From NCBI GenBank assembly GCA_012842645.1, contig DUSJ01000089.1:1-6308 (forward strand): a stretch of 6,308 nt of DNA. The letters run 5' to 3'. Source of the stretch: Clostridiaceae bacterium (GTDB lineage Bacteria; Bacillota; Clostridia; DSM-8532). This document shows positions 1-4,964 of the stretch, in pieces; within the stretch, counting starts at the first letter, position 1, and each line of letters opens with the position of its first letter. Under the pieces are notes generated by a model, which saw only the letters and a list, made by a program, of their open reading frames with translations, did not search any database and was not told the DNA's origin. The position numbers were made by a program, and so were the translations under genes.

Positions 1-649
1 TGGTCTTCACATCGGCAAAGTCCAGGTTAATCAGGCCGGGAACAGCGATCAGGTCCGAAATGCCCTGTACGCCCTGCCTCAGGACATCATCGGCCAGGTT
101 GAAGGCCTTGACAAGAGGCATCTTTTTGTCTGCTATCTGGAGCAGCTTGTCATTGGGGATAGTAACTAGAGTATCAACCACTTTCTTTAAGGCTTCCACT
201 CCGGCTTCAGCCTGCATCATGCGCTTTTTGCCTTCGAACATGAAAGGCTTGGTAACAACCGCTACAGTAAGGATGCCCATTTCCTTGGCTATCTGGGCTA
301 TGACGGGCGCTCCTCCGGTTCCTGTTCCGCCGCCCATACCGGCAGTAACAAAAACCATGTCAGCGTCCTTTATGGCCATGGCGATTTCATCCCGGCTCTC
401 GTTTGCGGCCTTTTCGCCGATTTCGGGATTTGCCCCGGCACCGAGCCCTTTCGTCAGCTTATCCCCTATCTGGATCTTGGTTGTTGCCTGGGATAAGAAC
501 AAGGCTTGTTTATCAGTGTTAACGGCAATGAACTCCACTCCGCGAAGCCCTGCTGCGATCATCCGGTTTACAGCGTTATTGCCGCCTCCGCCGACCCCAA
601 CGACTTTCAGACGTGCAAAGCTATCCATATCAATATCGAATTCCAACAC
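1..649 (-). CDS. ftsZ: Cell division protein FtsZ (5' part, C-terminus beyond left edge)
   Basis: FtsZ is the tubulin-like GTPase that polymerises at mid-cell into the Z ring and recruits the divisome. The 216 visible residues cover the whole GTP-binding domain. The N-terminus reads [20 protein letters not shown] followed by [10 protein letters not shown]. The tubulin signature GGGTGTG is at residues 106-112. The T7 loop NLDFADVK is at 208-215, and its Asp210 and Asp213 complete the GTPase site of the neighbouring subunit. The C-terminal subdomain, variable linker and the peptide that binds membrane tethers lie outside the window. I chose the GTG at 649 because AAGGGGG sits 8 nt upstream and the residue numbering then matches B. 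subtilis FtsZ. An in-frame ATG at 673 would add eight residues but has no good ribosome binding site. No ftsA lies upstream; the preceding gene is sbp, 323 bp away, so ftsZ probably uses its own promoter(s). Confidence 0.97.
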   Translation of the reverse strand, partial: MLEFDIDMDSFARLKVVGVGGGGNNAVNRMIAAGLRGVEFIAVNTDKQALFLSQATTKIQIGDKLTKGLGAGANPEIGEKAANESRDEIAMAIKDADMVFVTAGMGGGTGTGGAPVIAQIAKEMGILTVAVVTKPFMFEGKKRMMQAEAGVEALKKVVDTLVTIPNDKLLQIADKKMPLVKAFNLADDVLRQGVQGISDLIAVPGLINLDFADVKT

Positions 650-657
650 TTTTGTAT

Positions 658-664
658 CCCCCTT
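658..664 (-). promoter_or_regulatory. Ribosome binding site of ftsZ
   Basis: AAGGGGG on the minus strand lies 8 nt before the GTG at 649. It decides the start in favour of GTG 649 over ATG 673, because it would fall inside the coding region if the ATG were used. The identity as a Shine-Dalgarno site is inferred from sequence and spacing. Confidence 0.75.
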
Positions 665-725
665 ACGAGTCATCTTACGTATTATTTGACCCGGCATCGC
701 TTCCGGCTCGGCTCTGAATCAGTCC

Positions 726-739
726 GGCAGCAAACTGCC
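726..739 (-). other. Small hairpin in the ftsZ leader
   Basis: GGCAG-TTTG-CTGCC on the minus strand forms a perfect 5-bp stem with a 4-nt loop. It lies about 80 nt upstream of the ftsZ start and about 30 nt downstream of the predicted transcription start of the proximal candidate promoter, so it would be in the mRNA leader. No U-tract follows, so it is not an intrinsic terminator. It could be an mRNA stability element or have no function. Confidence 0.35.
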
Positions 740-774
740 ATAAATCCTGTCTGCCTTAAAAAACTTCCATATTT

Positions 775-802
775 ATTATATAACAAACCCATATAAAAGC
801 AA
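775..802 (-). promoter_or_regulatory. Candidate sigma-A type promoter of ftsZ (proximal)
   Basis: On the minus strand a perfect -10 TATAAT (775-780) is preceded by TTGCTT (797-802) as a -35 with only three of six consensus bases. The spacer is 16 bp. The predicted start point is near 768, giving a leader of about 120 nt before the GTG of ftsZ. The surrounding DNA is strongly AT-rich, as expected for a promoter, but also raises the chance of a fortuitous -10. One arm of an 8-bp inverted repeat (786-793) lies in the spacer. Confidence 0.5.
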
Positions 803-826
803 TAATTTATTTAAAAACTATGGGTT
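786..826. repeat. 8-bp inverted repeat across the ftsZ promoter region
   Basis: AACCCATA at 786-793 and TATGGGTT at 819-826 are perfect inverted copies separated by 25 AT-rich bases. The arm centres are 33 bp apart, close to three helical turns, so both arms would face the same side of the DNA. This is compatible with a two-site operator, but the binding protein, if any, is unknown. It does not look like a terminator because the loop is long and no T-tract follows. Confidence 0.4.
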
Positions 827-837
827 ATAAGACTCAA
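809..837 (-). promoter_or_regulatory. Possible second, distal ftsZ promoter
   Basis: On the minus strand TTGAGT (832-837) and TTAAAT (809-814) are 17 bp apart, each matching four of six consensus bases. The other arm of the 8-bp inverted repeat (819-826) lies in this spacer. The match is weak and the region is AT-rich, so this is a candidate only. Confidence 0.25.
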
Positions 838-842
838 GATAT

Positions 843-893
843 TGAGGTTTTTTTATTAAATTATGGCATTAATGCCGTATATATAGTACCTCA
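843..893. repeat. Palindrome in the upstream half of the sbp-ftsZ gap
   Basis: The core GGCATTAATGCC (865-876) is a perfect 12-bp palindrome. Outside it TGAGGT (843-848) and ACCTCA (888-893) form a further inverted pair around nearly the same centre, with unpaired AT-rich sequence between. No T-tract follows on the minus strand, so it is not a convincing terminator for sbp. It could be an operator. The rest of the 650-972 gap, apart from the promoter candidates and leader hairpin, shows nothing recognisable. Confidence 0.4.
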
Positions 894-972
894 GTCACAT
901 AGCACGGCAGGCACTTTTATCTTCATACCGTATAATTGCCGGTAAATAGACCGTCTTGCCCTTCAAGGCAGC

Positions 973-1335
973 TTAGCTTTTCCTGCCGCCAGGCATTTTC
1001 GTGTTCTCGTCCAGCTTAAGGAGTTTTCTTCTTATGTTGCCGAAGTTTATGAATATCCTGTTGCCGAAGGCGAATATGGCTGCAAGATGAATCTGTATTC
1101 CAAGTTTATCCCCGATGTATGCCAGTACCGCCGCCATCAGCGAGTTGGCGAAGAATCCTGAAAGGAATATCTTTATATCGAATTTCCCTTCGAGGGACGC
1201 GGAATAACCGCCAAGGATCGAGTCCAGCGCTGCCAGTATAGCCACTGCCGCGTAGTTTGAATACTCCGGCGGGATATGGTAGGGAATCAGGATGCCTATC
1301 AGCAATCCGGCAATAAGTCCAAGCAAAGCTATCAT
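973..1335 (-). CDS. sbp: Small basic protein Sbp (DUF1290 family membrane protein)
   Basis: This 120-residue protein resembles B. subtilis Sbp in length, topology and signature stretches. These are IPPEYSNYAAVAILAALDS (21-39), LSGFFANSLMAAVLAYIGDKLG (split around residues 58-79) and a conserved IFAFGNRIFINF (87-98). It has three to four hydrophobic segments, near 2-18, 27-44, 56-76 and perhaps 82-93. The C-terminal tail is basic and rich in Lys and Arg (NIRRKLLK onward), so it is an integral membrane protein with a probably cytoplasmic tail. Its biochemical role is not established; its link to division is by gene location. The ATG is well set by AGGAGTG five bases upstream (1341-1347). The gap to ftsQ is 26 bp, so the two are probably co-transcribed. 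The DUF881 genes that separate divIB from sbp in Bacillus are not here. Confidence 0.92.
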   Translation of the reverse strand: MIALLGLIAGLLIGILIPYHIPPEYSNYAAVAILAALDSILGGYSASLEGKFDIKIFLSGFFANSLMAAVLAYIGDKLGIQIHLAAIFAFGNRIFINFGNIRRKLLKLDENTKMPGGRKS

Positions 1336-1361
1336 GGAATCACTCCTATGGAAAATGTATT

Positions 1362-2141
1362 TCAGTCGGGGATGAACCCCGGGTTTTCTCCTGAGAACTC
1401 GAGCCTTCCTGTTTCCTGCGAACCGATCTTCTTGAAGAAGATTTCCCTGGTAAAGTCGATGGAGTACTGCAGCTTGTCCTGCGGATCGAACCGTACAATG
1501 ATCCTTTTGTCGAGGGACAGCATTGCCGTGTTCCTGTCCACCATATCAACCCAGTCCAGTACGCTGAAGAGCTTCAGGCTTGTATATTCATCGGATGTTT
1601 TTATAGTGTTTATTATGGTGACTCCGGTCCTTATAAGTGAAACGTCCGACGCCTCCAGCTGACCGCCGATGGTGTACCTGGAAAAGTCTATTCCCCTGAT
1701 TTCCTTAAGGGGTTCCCCGGGCTTTTCATTCCGGACCTCAAGGACGTAACCCTGTTCGTCCACGATCAGGTAGTTGTCAAAGTAAACGAGGTAGGCAGCC
1801 GGTTCCCTTTCGGTTATGGCGATAGATACCGTCCCCGGCAGGTGCAGCCTGACAGTGCAGGTCTTGACATAGGATAGCCTTTTGACATTTTCCTCAGCTC
1901 CCAGGAGCCTCAGGTCGAGTATGGAATCCGGTTTTATCTGCAATAGTCTTAACCCGTTTTCACCAACTACCAGTCCAGAGGCTTCAATGATCTCGCTGGC
2001 CGTATACCTGGTGCTTCCGTAGACCTCGATGGCTTTTATGCCGAAAATCGGGGAATAAAGCAGGATGAGCAGGATGGCAGCCAGCCCAGCCACGGATAGG
2101 AATATTATAAGCCTTCTTTTAGCTCGCCGCTGTTTTTTCAT
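1362..2141 (-). CDS. ftsQ: Cell division protein FtsQ/DivIB
   Basis: This 259-residue bitopic membrane protein of the divisome works with FtsL and DivIC/FtsB outside the membrane to control septal FtsW-PBP2b activity. The layout is typical: a short basic cytoplasmic tail (MKKQRRAKRR), one membrane helix (about 11-30), then a POTRA domain (about 34-108) beginning IFGIKAIEVYGSTRYTASEI and ending in the VRLHLPGTVSIAITEREPAA region. A beta domain follows (about 112-250), starting with AYLVYFDNYLIVDEQGYVLE. Length is normal for Gram-positive DivIB. The ATG is preceded by GAGGT with a 4-nt spacer (2146-2150). An extended -10 promoter candidate lies about 40 bp upstream, after two repeat elements that separate this gene from murA. 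It is probably transcribed together with sbp. Sequence conservation in this family is low, so the call rests on topology, the POTRA pattern and the cluster position. Confidence 0.93.
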   Translation of the reverse strand: MKKQRRAKRRLIIFLSVAGLAAILLILLYSPIFGIKAIEVYGSTRYTASEIIEASGLVVGENGLRLLQIKPDSILDLRLLGAEENVKRLSYVKTCTVRLHLPGTVSIAITEREPAAYLVYFDNYLIVDEQGYVLEVRNEKPGEPLKEIRGIDFSRYTIGGQLEASDVSLIRTGVTIINTIKTSDEYTSLKLFSVLDWVDMVDRNTAMLSLDKRIIVRFDPQDKLQYSIDFTREIFFKKIGSQETGRLEFSGENPGFIPD

Positions 2142-2182
2142 GTGTACCTCAGGAAAGGCAAAGTATTCTTTATTTTATTTTG

Positions 2183-2191
2183 ATTATACCA
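2183..2191 (-). promoter_or_regulatory. Candidate extended -10 promoter of ftsQ-sbp
   Basis: The minus strand reads TGGTATAAT: a perfect TATAAT (2183-2188) with the TGn extension (2189-2191). There is no good -35 at 16-18 bp, which is acceptable for extended -10 promoters. The predicted start is near 2176, giving a leader of about 35 nt before the ftsQ ATG. Four AACCA motifs on the same strand lie just upstream, at 2227-2231, 2211-2215, 2200-2204 and 2196-2200. Confidence 0.5.
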
Positions 2192-2242
2192 TAAGTGGTT
2201 GGTTAAGAATTGGTTATTTCTCATTTTGGTTCCTGAGTGAAA

Positions 2243-2304
2243 GAGCAATGGGGACGCACCGCTGCTTTGTGGGTCAGTCTTTTCGCGGAATGTCCCCATT
2301 GCTC
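2243..2304. repeat. REP/MITE-like palindromic element
   Basis: GAGCAATGGGGAC (2243-2255) and its exact inverse GTCCCCATTGCTC (2292-2304) form a perfect 13-bp stem. Inside it a symmetric 3x3 internal loop leads to a second stem, CCGC (2259-2262) with GCGG (2285-2288), on the same centre, and a 22-nt loop. This is the architecture of short non-coding palindromic elements such as REP sequences mobilised by Y1 (TnpA-REP) transposases, or small MITEs. No transposase is in the window, so the family is an inference. On the minus strand the stem is followed by only TTT, so it is at best a weak terminator between murA and ftsQ. Confidence 0.6.
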
Positions 2305-2324
2305 ATATAGAGAAACAAGCAGAA

Positions 2325-2376
2325 TTCGCCGTCCCTGTTATTCACGGAGATTTTTCGCTTTGCTCGGGATGGCGGA
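2325..2376. repeat. Dispersed palindromic repeat, copy A (full-length form)
   Basis: Bases 2347-2374 (GAGATTTTTCGCTTTGCTCG, then GGATGGCG) match 22 of 28 positions of a second copy at 4867-4894. The element appears to extend left, because CGCCGTCCC (2327-2335) is the inverse of GGGATGGCG (2366-2374) apart from one position. This gives an element of about 50 bp with inverted ends. The general form GAGATTCTTCGC...GCTCAGAATGACG is one I know as a common intergenic repeat in many bacterial genomes. That recognition is from memory, not from a search. Confidence 0.5.
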
Positions 2377-2398
2377 ACGGGTTATTCCTCAACCCGTT
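2376..2398 (-). other. Hairpin over the murA stop codon
   Basis: AACGGGTT (2376-2383) and AACCCGTT (2391-2398) form a perfect 8-bp stem with a 7-nt loop. On the minus strand the stem spans the last codons of murA and its TAA. No T-tract follows on that strand, so it is not a standard Rho-independent terminator. It could stabilise the 3' end of a processed murA transcript. Confidence 0.4.
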
Positions 2399-3653
2399 TT
2401 ATGTTTGCGCCGATCCGGGACAGCACCCGTTCTACCTTCTCATACCCTCTGTCGATATATCCGACGCCGGAAATACGCGTCTCGCCTTCTGCGGCCAGTC
2501 CTGCGATTATCAGTGCCGCTCCGCCGCGCAGGTCCCTTGCTTCGACTGACGCGCCCTTAAGCTTTTCAACACCCCTGATGATCGCCGTTCTGCCCTGAAC
2601 GTTTATATCCGCCCCCATCTTCTGAAGCTGTTCGGTATACCTGAACCGGTTTTCAAAAACCGTCTCAACGACCACGCTGGTCCCCGAACATTTGGAAAGG
2701 AGCGCCACTATCTGGGGCTGCATGTCTGTCGGAAAACCGGGATACGGTGATGTCCTGACAAGGTCCAGCGCCTTGAGATGGCCGTCCGACTCAAGGGTAA
2801 CCACCCCGCCCGGATAACTCTTGATCCTGCACCCGACACGTCTCAGGCAATAAAGAATCGATCCTATATGATCATATATGGCGCCTGTAAGCACAAGGCT
2901 GCCGCCTGTTGCCGCCACCGCCGCAAGGTATGTCCCGGCGGCTATCCTGTCGGGTATGATCCTGTGGACCGGTTCGGCTTTTATTTTTCGGGATCCTACC
3001 CCCTGGATCCTGATCACTCCCGATCCGGCGCCCGATACATCGACACCTGTTTTCTTCAGATACTCCTGCAGATCTTCTATTTCAGGTTCCTTAGCCGCGT
3101 TCCTTATCACCGTCTCTCCTTCGGCGCAACAGGCCGCCAGCATGATGTTTTCTGTTGCCCCAACGCTGGGGTAATCCAGGAGTATTTCGCAGCCCTGGAG
3201 TTTAGAGGCCTTTACCTTCAGCATCCCCTGGCTTACGCCGTCGATCTCGGCCCCCATTTGTTCGAGGGCCCGGAGATGCATATCTATCGGTCTCATTCCG
3301 ATCTCGCAACCGCCCGGGTAACTCACGATAACTTCGCCGCACCTGGCGAGGACAGCGCCAAGAATTATAATTGAAGATCTCATTCTTTTTGCAAGTACTT
3401 CTGGGATACTCGAACTGGTCAGATTTGAAGCGTCGATCTCGATACGCGATCCGTTTTTATTGGTCTTACACCCTAAAGCAGACAGTATTTCAAGCATTGT
3501 ATGAACATCGTCCAACTCCGGGCAATTCTCAAGTATGCTGGTACCATTGTTCAGAAGCGTGGCGGCGAGTACTGGCAGCACGGCGTTTTTGGCGCCGGGC
3601 ACTTCTATAATGCCGCTGAGCCTTGAACCTCCGGCAATTATGAGATTGCTCAC
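2382..3653 (-). CDS. murA: UDP-N-acetylglucosamine 1-carboxyvinyltransferase MurA
   Basis: MurA catalyses the first committed step of peptidoglycan precursor synthesis in the cytoplasm, transfer of enolpyruvate from PEP to UDP-GlcNAc; it is the fosfomycin target. The 423-residue product is full length for the family. Visible marks are PGAKNA with Lys22 and Asn23 near the N-terminus and KRMRSS around residue 90. The active-site loop YPGGCEIGMRPIDMH carries Cys116, the residue alkylated by fosfomycin, so intrinsic resistance by Cys-to-Asp exchange is not expected. PTDMQPQ has Asp310, equivalent to catalytic Asp305 of E. coli. ENRF and DRGYE follow near the C-terminus. I start it at GTG 3653, six bases after GGGGGTG; an in-frame GTG at 3686 would add 11 residues but lies inside a hairpin and precedes the family's usual N-terminus. 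The gene occupies the place murB has in B. subtilis. Its binding site can pair with the end of murG. Confidence 0.96.
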   Translation of the reverse strand: MSNLIIAGGSRLSGIIEVPGAKNAVLPVLAATLLNNGTSILENCPELDDVHTMLEILSALGCKTNKNGSRIEIDASNLTSSSIPEVLAKRMRSSIIILGAVLARCGEVIVSYPGGCEIGMRPIDMHLRALEQMGAEIDGVSQGMLKVKASKLQGCEILLDYPSVGATENIMLAACCAEGETVIRNAAKEPEIEDLQEYLKKTGVDVSGAGSGVIRIQGVGSRKIKAEPVHRIIPDRIAAGTYLAAVAATGGSLVLTGAIYDHIGSILYCLRRVGCRIKSYPGGVVTLESDGHLKALDLVRTSPYPGFPTDMQPQIVALLSKCSGTSVVVETVFENRFRYTEQLQKMGADINVQGRTAIIRGVEKLKGASVEARDLRGGAALIIAGLAAEGETRISGVGYIDRGYEKVERVLSRIGANIKRVEE

Positions 3654-3656
3654 GCA

Positions 3657-3730
3657 TAACACCCCCGGGAGCATATAAGTGAACACATTTCATAATATGC
3701 TTCCAAAAATATGGTGTTACTGGGGGTGTT
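3657..3730 (-). promoter_or_regulatory. RNA structure coupling murG and murA translation (candidate)
   Basis: On the minus strand AACACCCCC (3730-3722), in the last murG codons, is the exact inverse of GGGGGTGTT (3666-3658), which contains the murA ribosome binding site. A competing 7-bp pairing joins TAACACC at the murG stop (3719-3713) with GGTGTTA (3663-3657). Between them is a further near-concentric hairpin: AGCATAT (3670-3676) with ATATGCT (3695-3701), and TGAA (3680-3683) with TTCA (3689-3692). A ribosome finishing murG would open the outer stem and free the murA site. The base pairing is seen; the regulatory role is inferred. Confidence 0.5.
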
Positions 3731-4829
3731 TTCTTGTCCTTATTGCTCTCTGGACGAGGGAATAAATCACGGCCGCCGCGTCACGGATACTGTATTTTTT
3801 GGCGGCTGAAGACATTTTTGACCGAAGCTCGGCATTTTCTATGAGCTTTTTGATCTGACCGTACAATATTTCAGAATTAAGCTGGTCCTGGAGGATAACC
3901 ACTGCAGCGCCCCTGTTCTCAAGAGCACGGGCATTGAACTCCTGGTGGTTTTCCGCCACAAAAGGCGACGGGATCAGGATGGAAGGAACACCGAGAGCCG
4001 AAAGCTCGCTTACCGTTATGGCTCCGCTCCTGGTGACCGCAAGGTCGGCCGCAGCGAGCACTTCTCCCATGTTGTAGATATATGGTACTATCTGGATATT
4101 GCCGGGAAGGGGATCCTTGATATCCTTCATCACTTTTTCGTAGTTCCTTACGCCCGTGGCAAGCATAAGCCTGTATGTAATCTCCCTGCCATGGCGCAGT
4201 ATCATTTCCTTAACGCATTCATTGATATGATCCGCCCCGAGGCTTCCTCCAAAAATGACTACCAGCGGCATGCCCTTCGGAAGACCCAGTTTTTTACGCG
4301 CTTCTTCCTTGTCCAGCAAAAACAGCTCGTTTCTTATGGGGTTCCCCGTAAAGGTGATCCTCGCTTTGCCTTTGAATCTCGGGCGGGATTCCTCGAAACT
4401 TATGGCCACTTCGTTAACAAAGCGGGACAGGATCCTGTTGGTAACGCCGGGAAAGGCGTTCTGTTCGTGTATCAGGGTCGGAATCTTTTTCCTGGCGGCA
4501 TAAAACACCACCGGCCCGCAGACATATCCGCCGGTCCCGATGACTGCGTCGGGCTTGAATTCCCTGAATATCCTTTTTATTTCGCCGAAGCTTTTGAATA
4601 GTTTTCCGATAGTTCTGAACGTATCGGCGGAAAGCTTCCTCCTGAAGCCCCTTACACCGATGAATTTTATGTTGAATCCTTCCCTGGGCACCAGGTCCTT
4701 TTCAAGTCCATGCTCGGTTCCCACGAAAAGGATCTCGGCATCCGGTTCCCGGGTCATTATTTCCCTGGCTATGGCTAATCCGGGGTTGATATGGCCCCCC
4801 GTGCCGCCTCCGGATATAATATATTTCAT
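3717..4829 (-). CDS. murG: Lipid II synthase MurG (UDP-GlcNAc transferase)
   Basis: MurG is a GT-B fold glycosyltransferase on the inner face of the membrane. It adds GlcNAc from UDP-GlcNAc to lipid I, making lipid II, the substrate of FtsW. The 370 residues are full length. The N-terminal, lipid I-binding domain shows GGGTGGH (7-13), TGGYVCGPV (99-107) and HEQNAFPGVTNR (121-132). The linker has TGNPIR (161-166). The C-terminal nucleotide-sugar domain has GGSLGAD (194-200), TRSGAITVSEL (266-276) and PFVAENHQEFNA (289-300). I start at ATG 4829 because family members begin a few residues before the GGGTGGH loop. A GTG at 4841 in frame would add four residues, and a weak GGA-type site lies before both. 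The gap to ftsW (135 bp) contains two repeat elements and a candidate promoter. The 3' end can pair with the murA leader. Confidence 0.96.
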   Translation of the reverse strand: MKYIISGGGTGGHINPGLAIAREIMTREPDAEILFVGTEHGLEKDLVPREGFNIKFIGVRGFRRKLSADTFRTIGKLFKSFGEIKRIFREFKPDAVIGTGGYVCGPVVFYAARKKIPTLIHEQNAFPGVTNRILSRFVNEVAISFEESRPRFKGKARITFTGNPIRNELFLLDKEEARKKLGLPKGMPLVVIFGGSLGADHINECVKEMILRHGREITYRLMLATGVRNYEKVMKDIKDPLPGNIQIVPYIYNMGEVLAAADLAVTRSGAITVSELSALGVPSILIPSPFVAENHQEFNARALENRGAAVVILQDQLNSEILYGQIKKLIENAELRSKMSSAAKKYSIRDAAAVIYSLVQRAIRTRKHPQ

Positions 4830-4856
4830 GATTAAGTACACCAGCTTTCCAATTAC

Positions 4857-4865
4857 ATTATATCA
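4857..4865 (-). promoter_or_regulatory. Candidate extended -10 promoter of murG
   Basis: The minus strand reads TGATATAAT, a perfect TATAAT (4857-4862) with a TGn extension, ending immediately beside dispersed repeat copy B. No good -35 is visible at the right distance. The predicted start near 4850 would leave only a leader of roughly 10-20 nt before murG. The sequence is suggestive, but readthrough from ftsW may be the main source of murG mRNA. Confidence 0.35.
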
Positions 4866-4866
4866 T

Positions 4867-4894
4867 GAGATTCTTCGGTTCGCTCAGAATGACG
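4867..4894. repeat. Dispersed palindromic repeat, copy B
   Basis: GAGATTCTTCGGTTCGCTCA followed by GAATGACG matches copy A at 2347-2374 in 22 of 28 positions and the same orientation. ATTCT (4870-4874) and AGAAT (4886-4890) form a small internal inverted repeat. The left part present in copy A is missing here, so this is a shorter form. It lies in the ftsW-murG gap. Confidence 0.55.
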
Positions 4895-4917
4895 TTAAGT
4901 ATGGTTTTGCGGGCATA

Positions 4918-4963
4918 GTCACCTGCATTACGGGCGTGCAATGCACGCTCCTACATATGTGAC
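4918..4963. repeat. GTGCA-centred palindromic element after ftsW
   Basis: GCGTGCA (4934-4940) and TGCACGC (4942-4948) form a 7-bp stem around one base. GTCAC (4918-4922) and GTGAC (4959-4963) form an outer stem on nearly the same centre, with partial pairing between. It begins one base beyond the ftsW stop codon. No T-tract follows on the minus strand, so it is not a typical terminator. The GGCGTGCAATGCACGC type of core resembles known dispersed intergenic repeats, which is my recollection and not a search result. Confidence 0.5.
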
Positions 4964-4964
4964 A

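Noticed and set aside
671..673. ATG at 673 as the start of ftsZ
   Set aside because: It lacks a ribosome binding site and would place the good AAGGGGG site inside the coding sequence; GTG 649 also fits the family N-terminus.
60..689. 209-codon open frame on the plus strand
   Set aside because: It is the shadow of ftsZ on the opposite strand; its product resembles no known protein and the minus strand carries a clear FtsZ. The same holds for the other plus-strand open frames across murA, murG, ftsW and ftsQ.
832..854. Terminator-like hairpin CTCAA-GATA-TTGAG followed by a T-run on the plus strand
   Set aside because: The stem is only 5 bp with two G-C pairs, and no plus-strand gene lies upstream that it could end.
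891..926. 11-codon minus-strand reading frame (MKIKVPAVLCD) between sbp and ftsZ
   Set aside because: It has no ribosome binding site, is very short and overlaps the palindrome region; there is no support for translation.
1346..1549. 67-codon minus-strand frame overlapping the end of ftsQ
   Set aside because: It is an alternative frame within ftsQ with a low-complexity, Ser/Arg-rich product and no independent start signal.
3651..3686. GTG at 3686 as the start of murA
   Set aside because: It would add 11 residues not typical for MurA, lies inside the loop of a hairpin, and the GTG at 3653 has a site at proper spacing.
4918..4963. The palindrome after ftsW as a Rho-independent terminator
   Set aside because: No U-tract follows on the minus strand and the stem is interrupted by a large internal loop, so a repeat element fits better.
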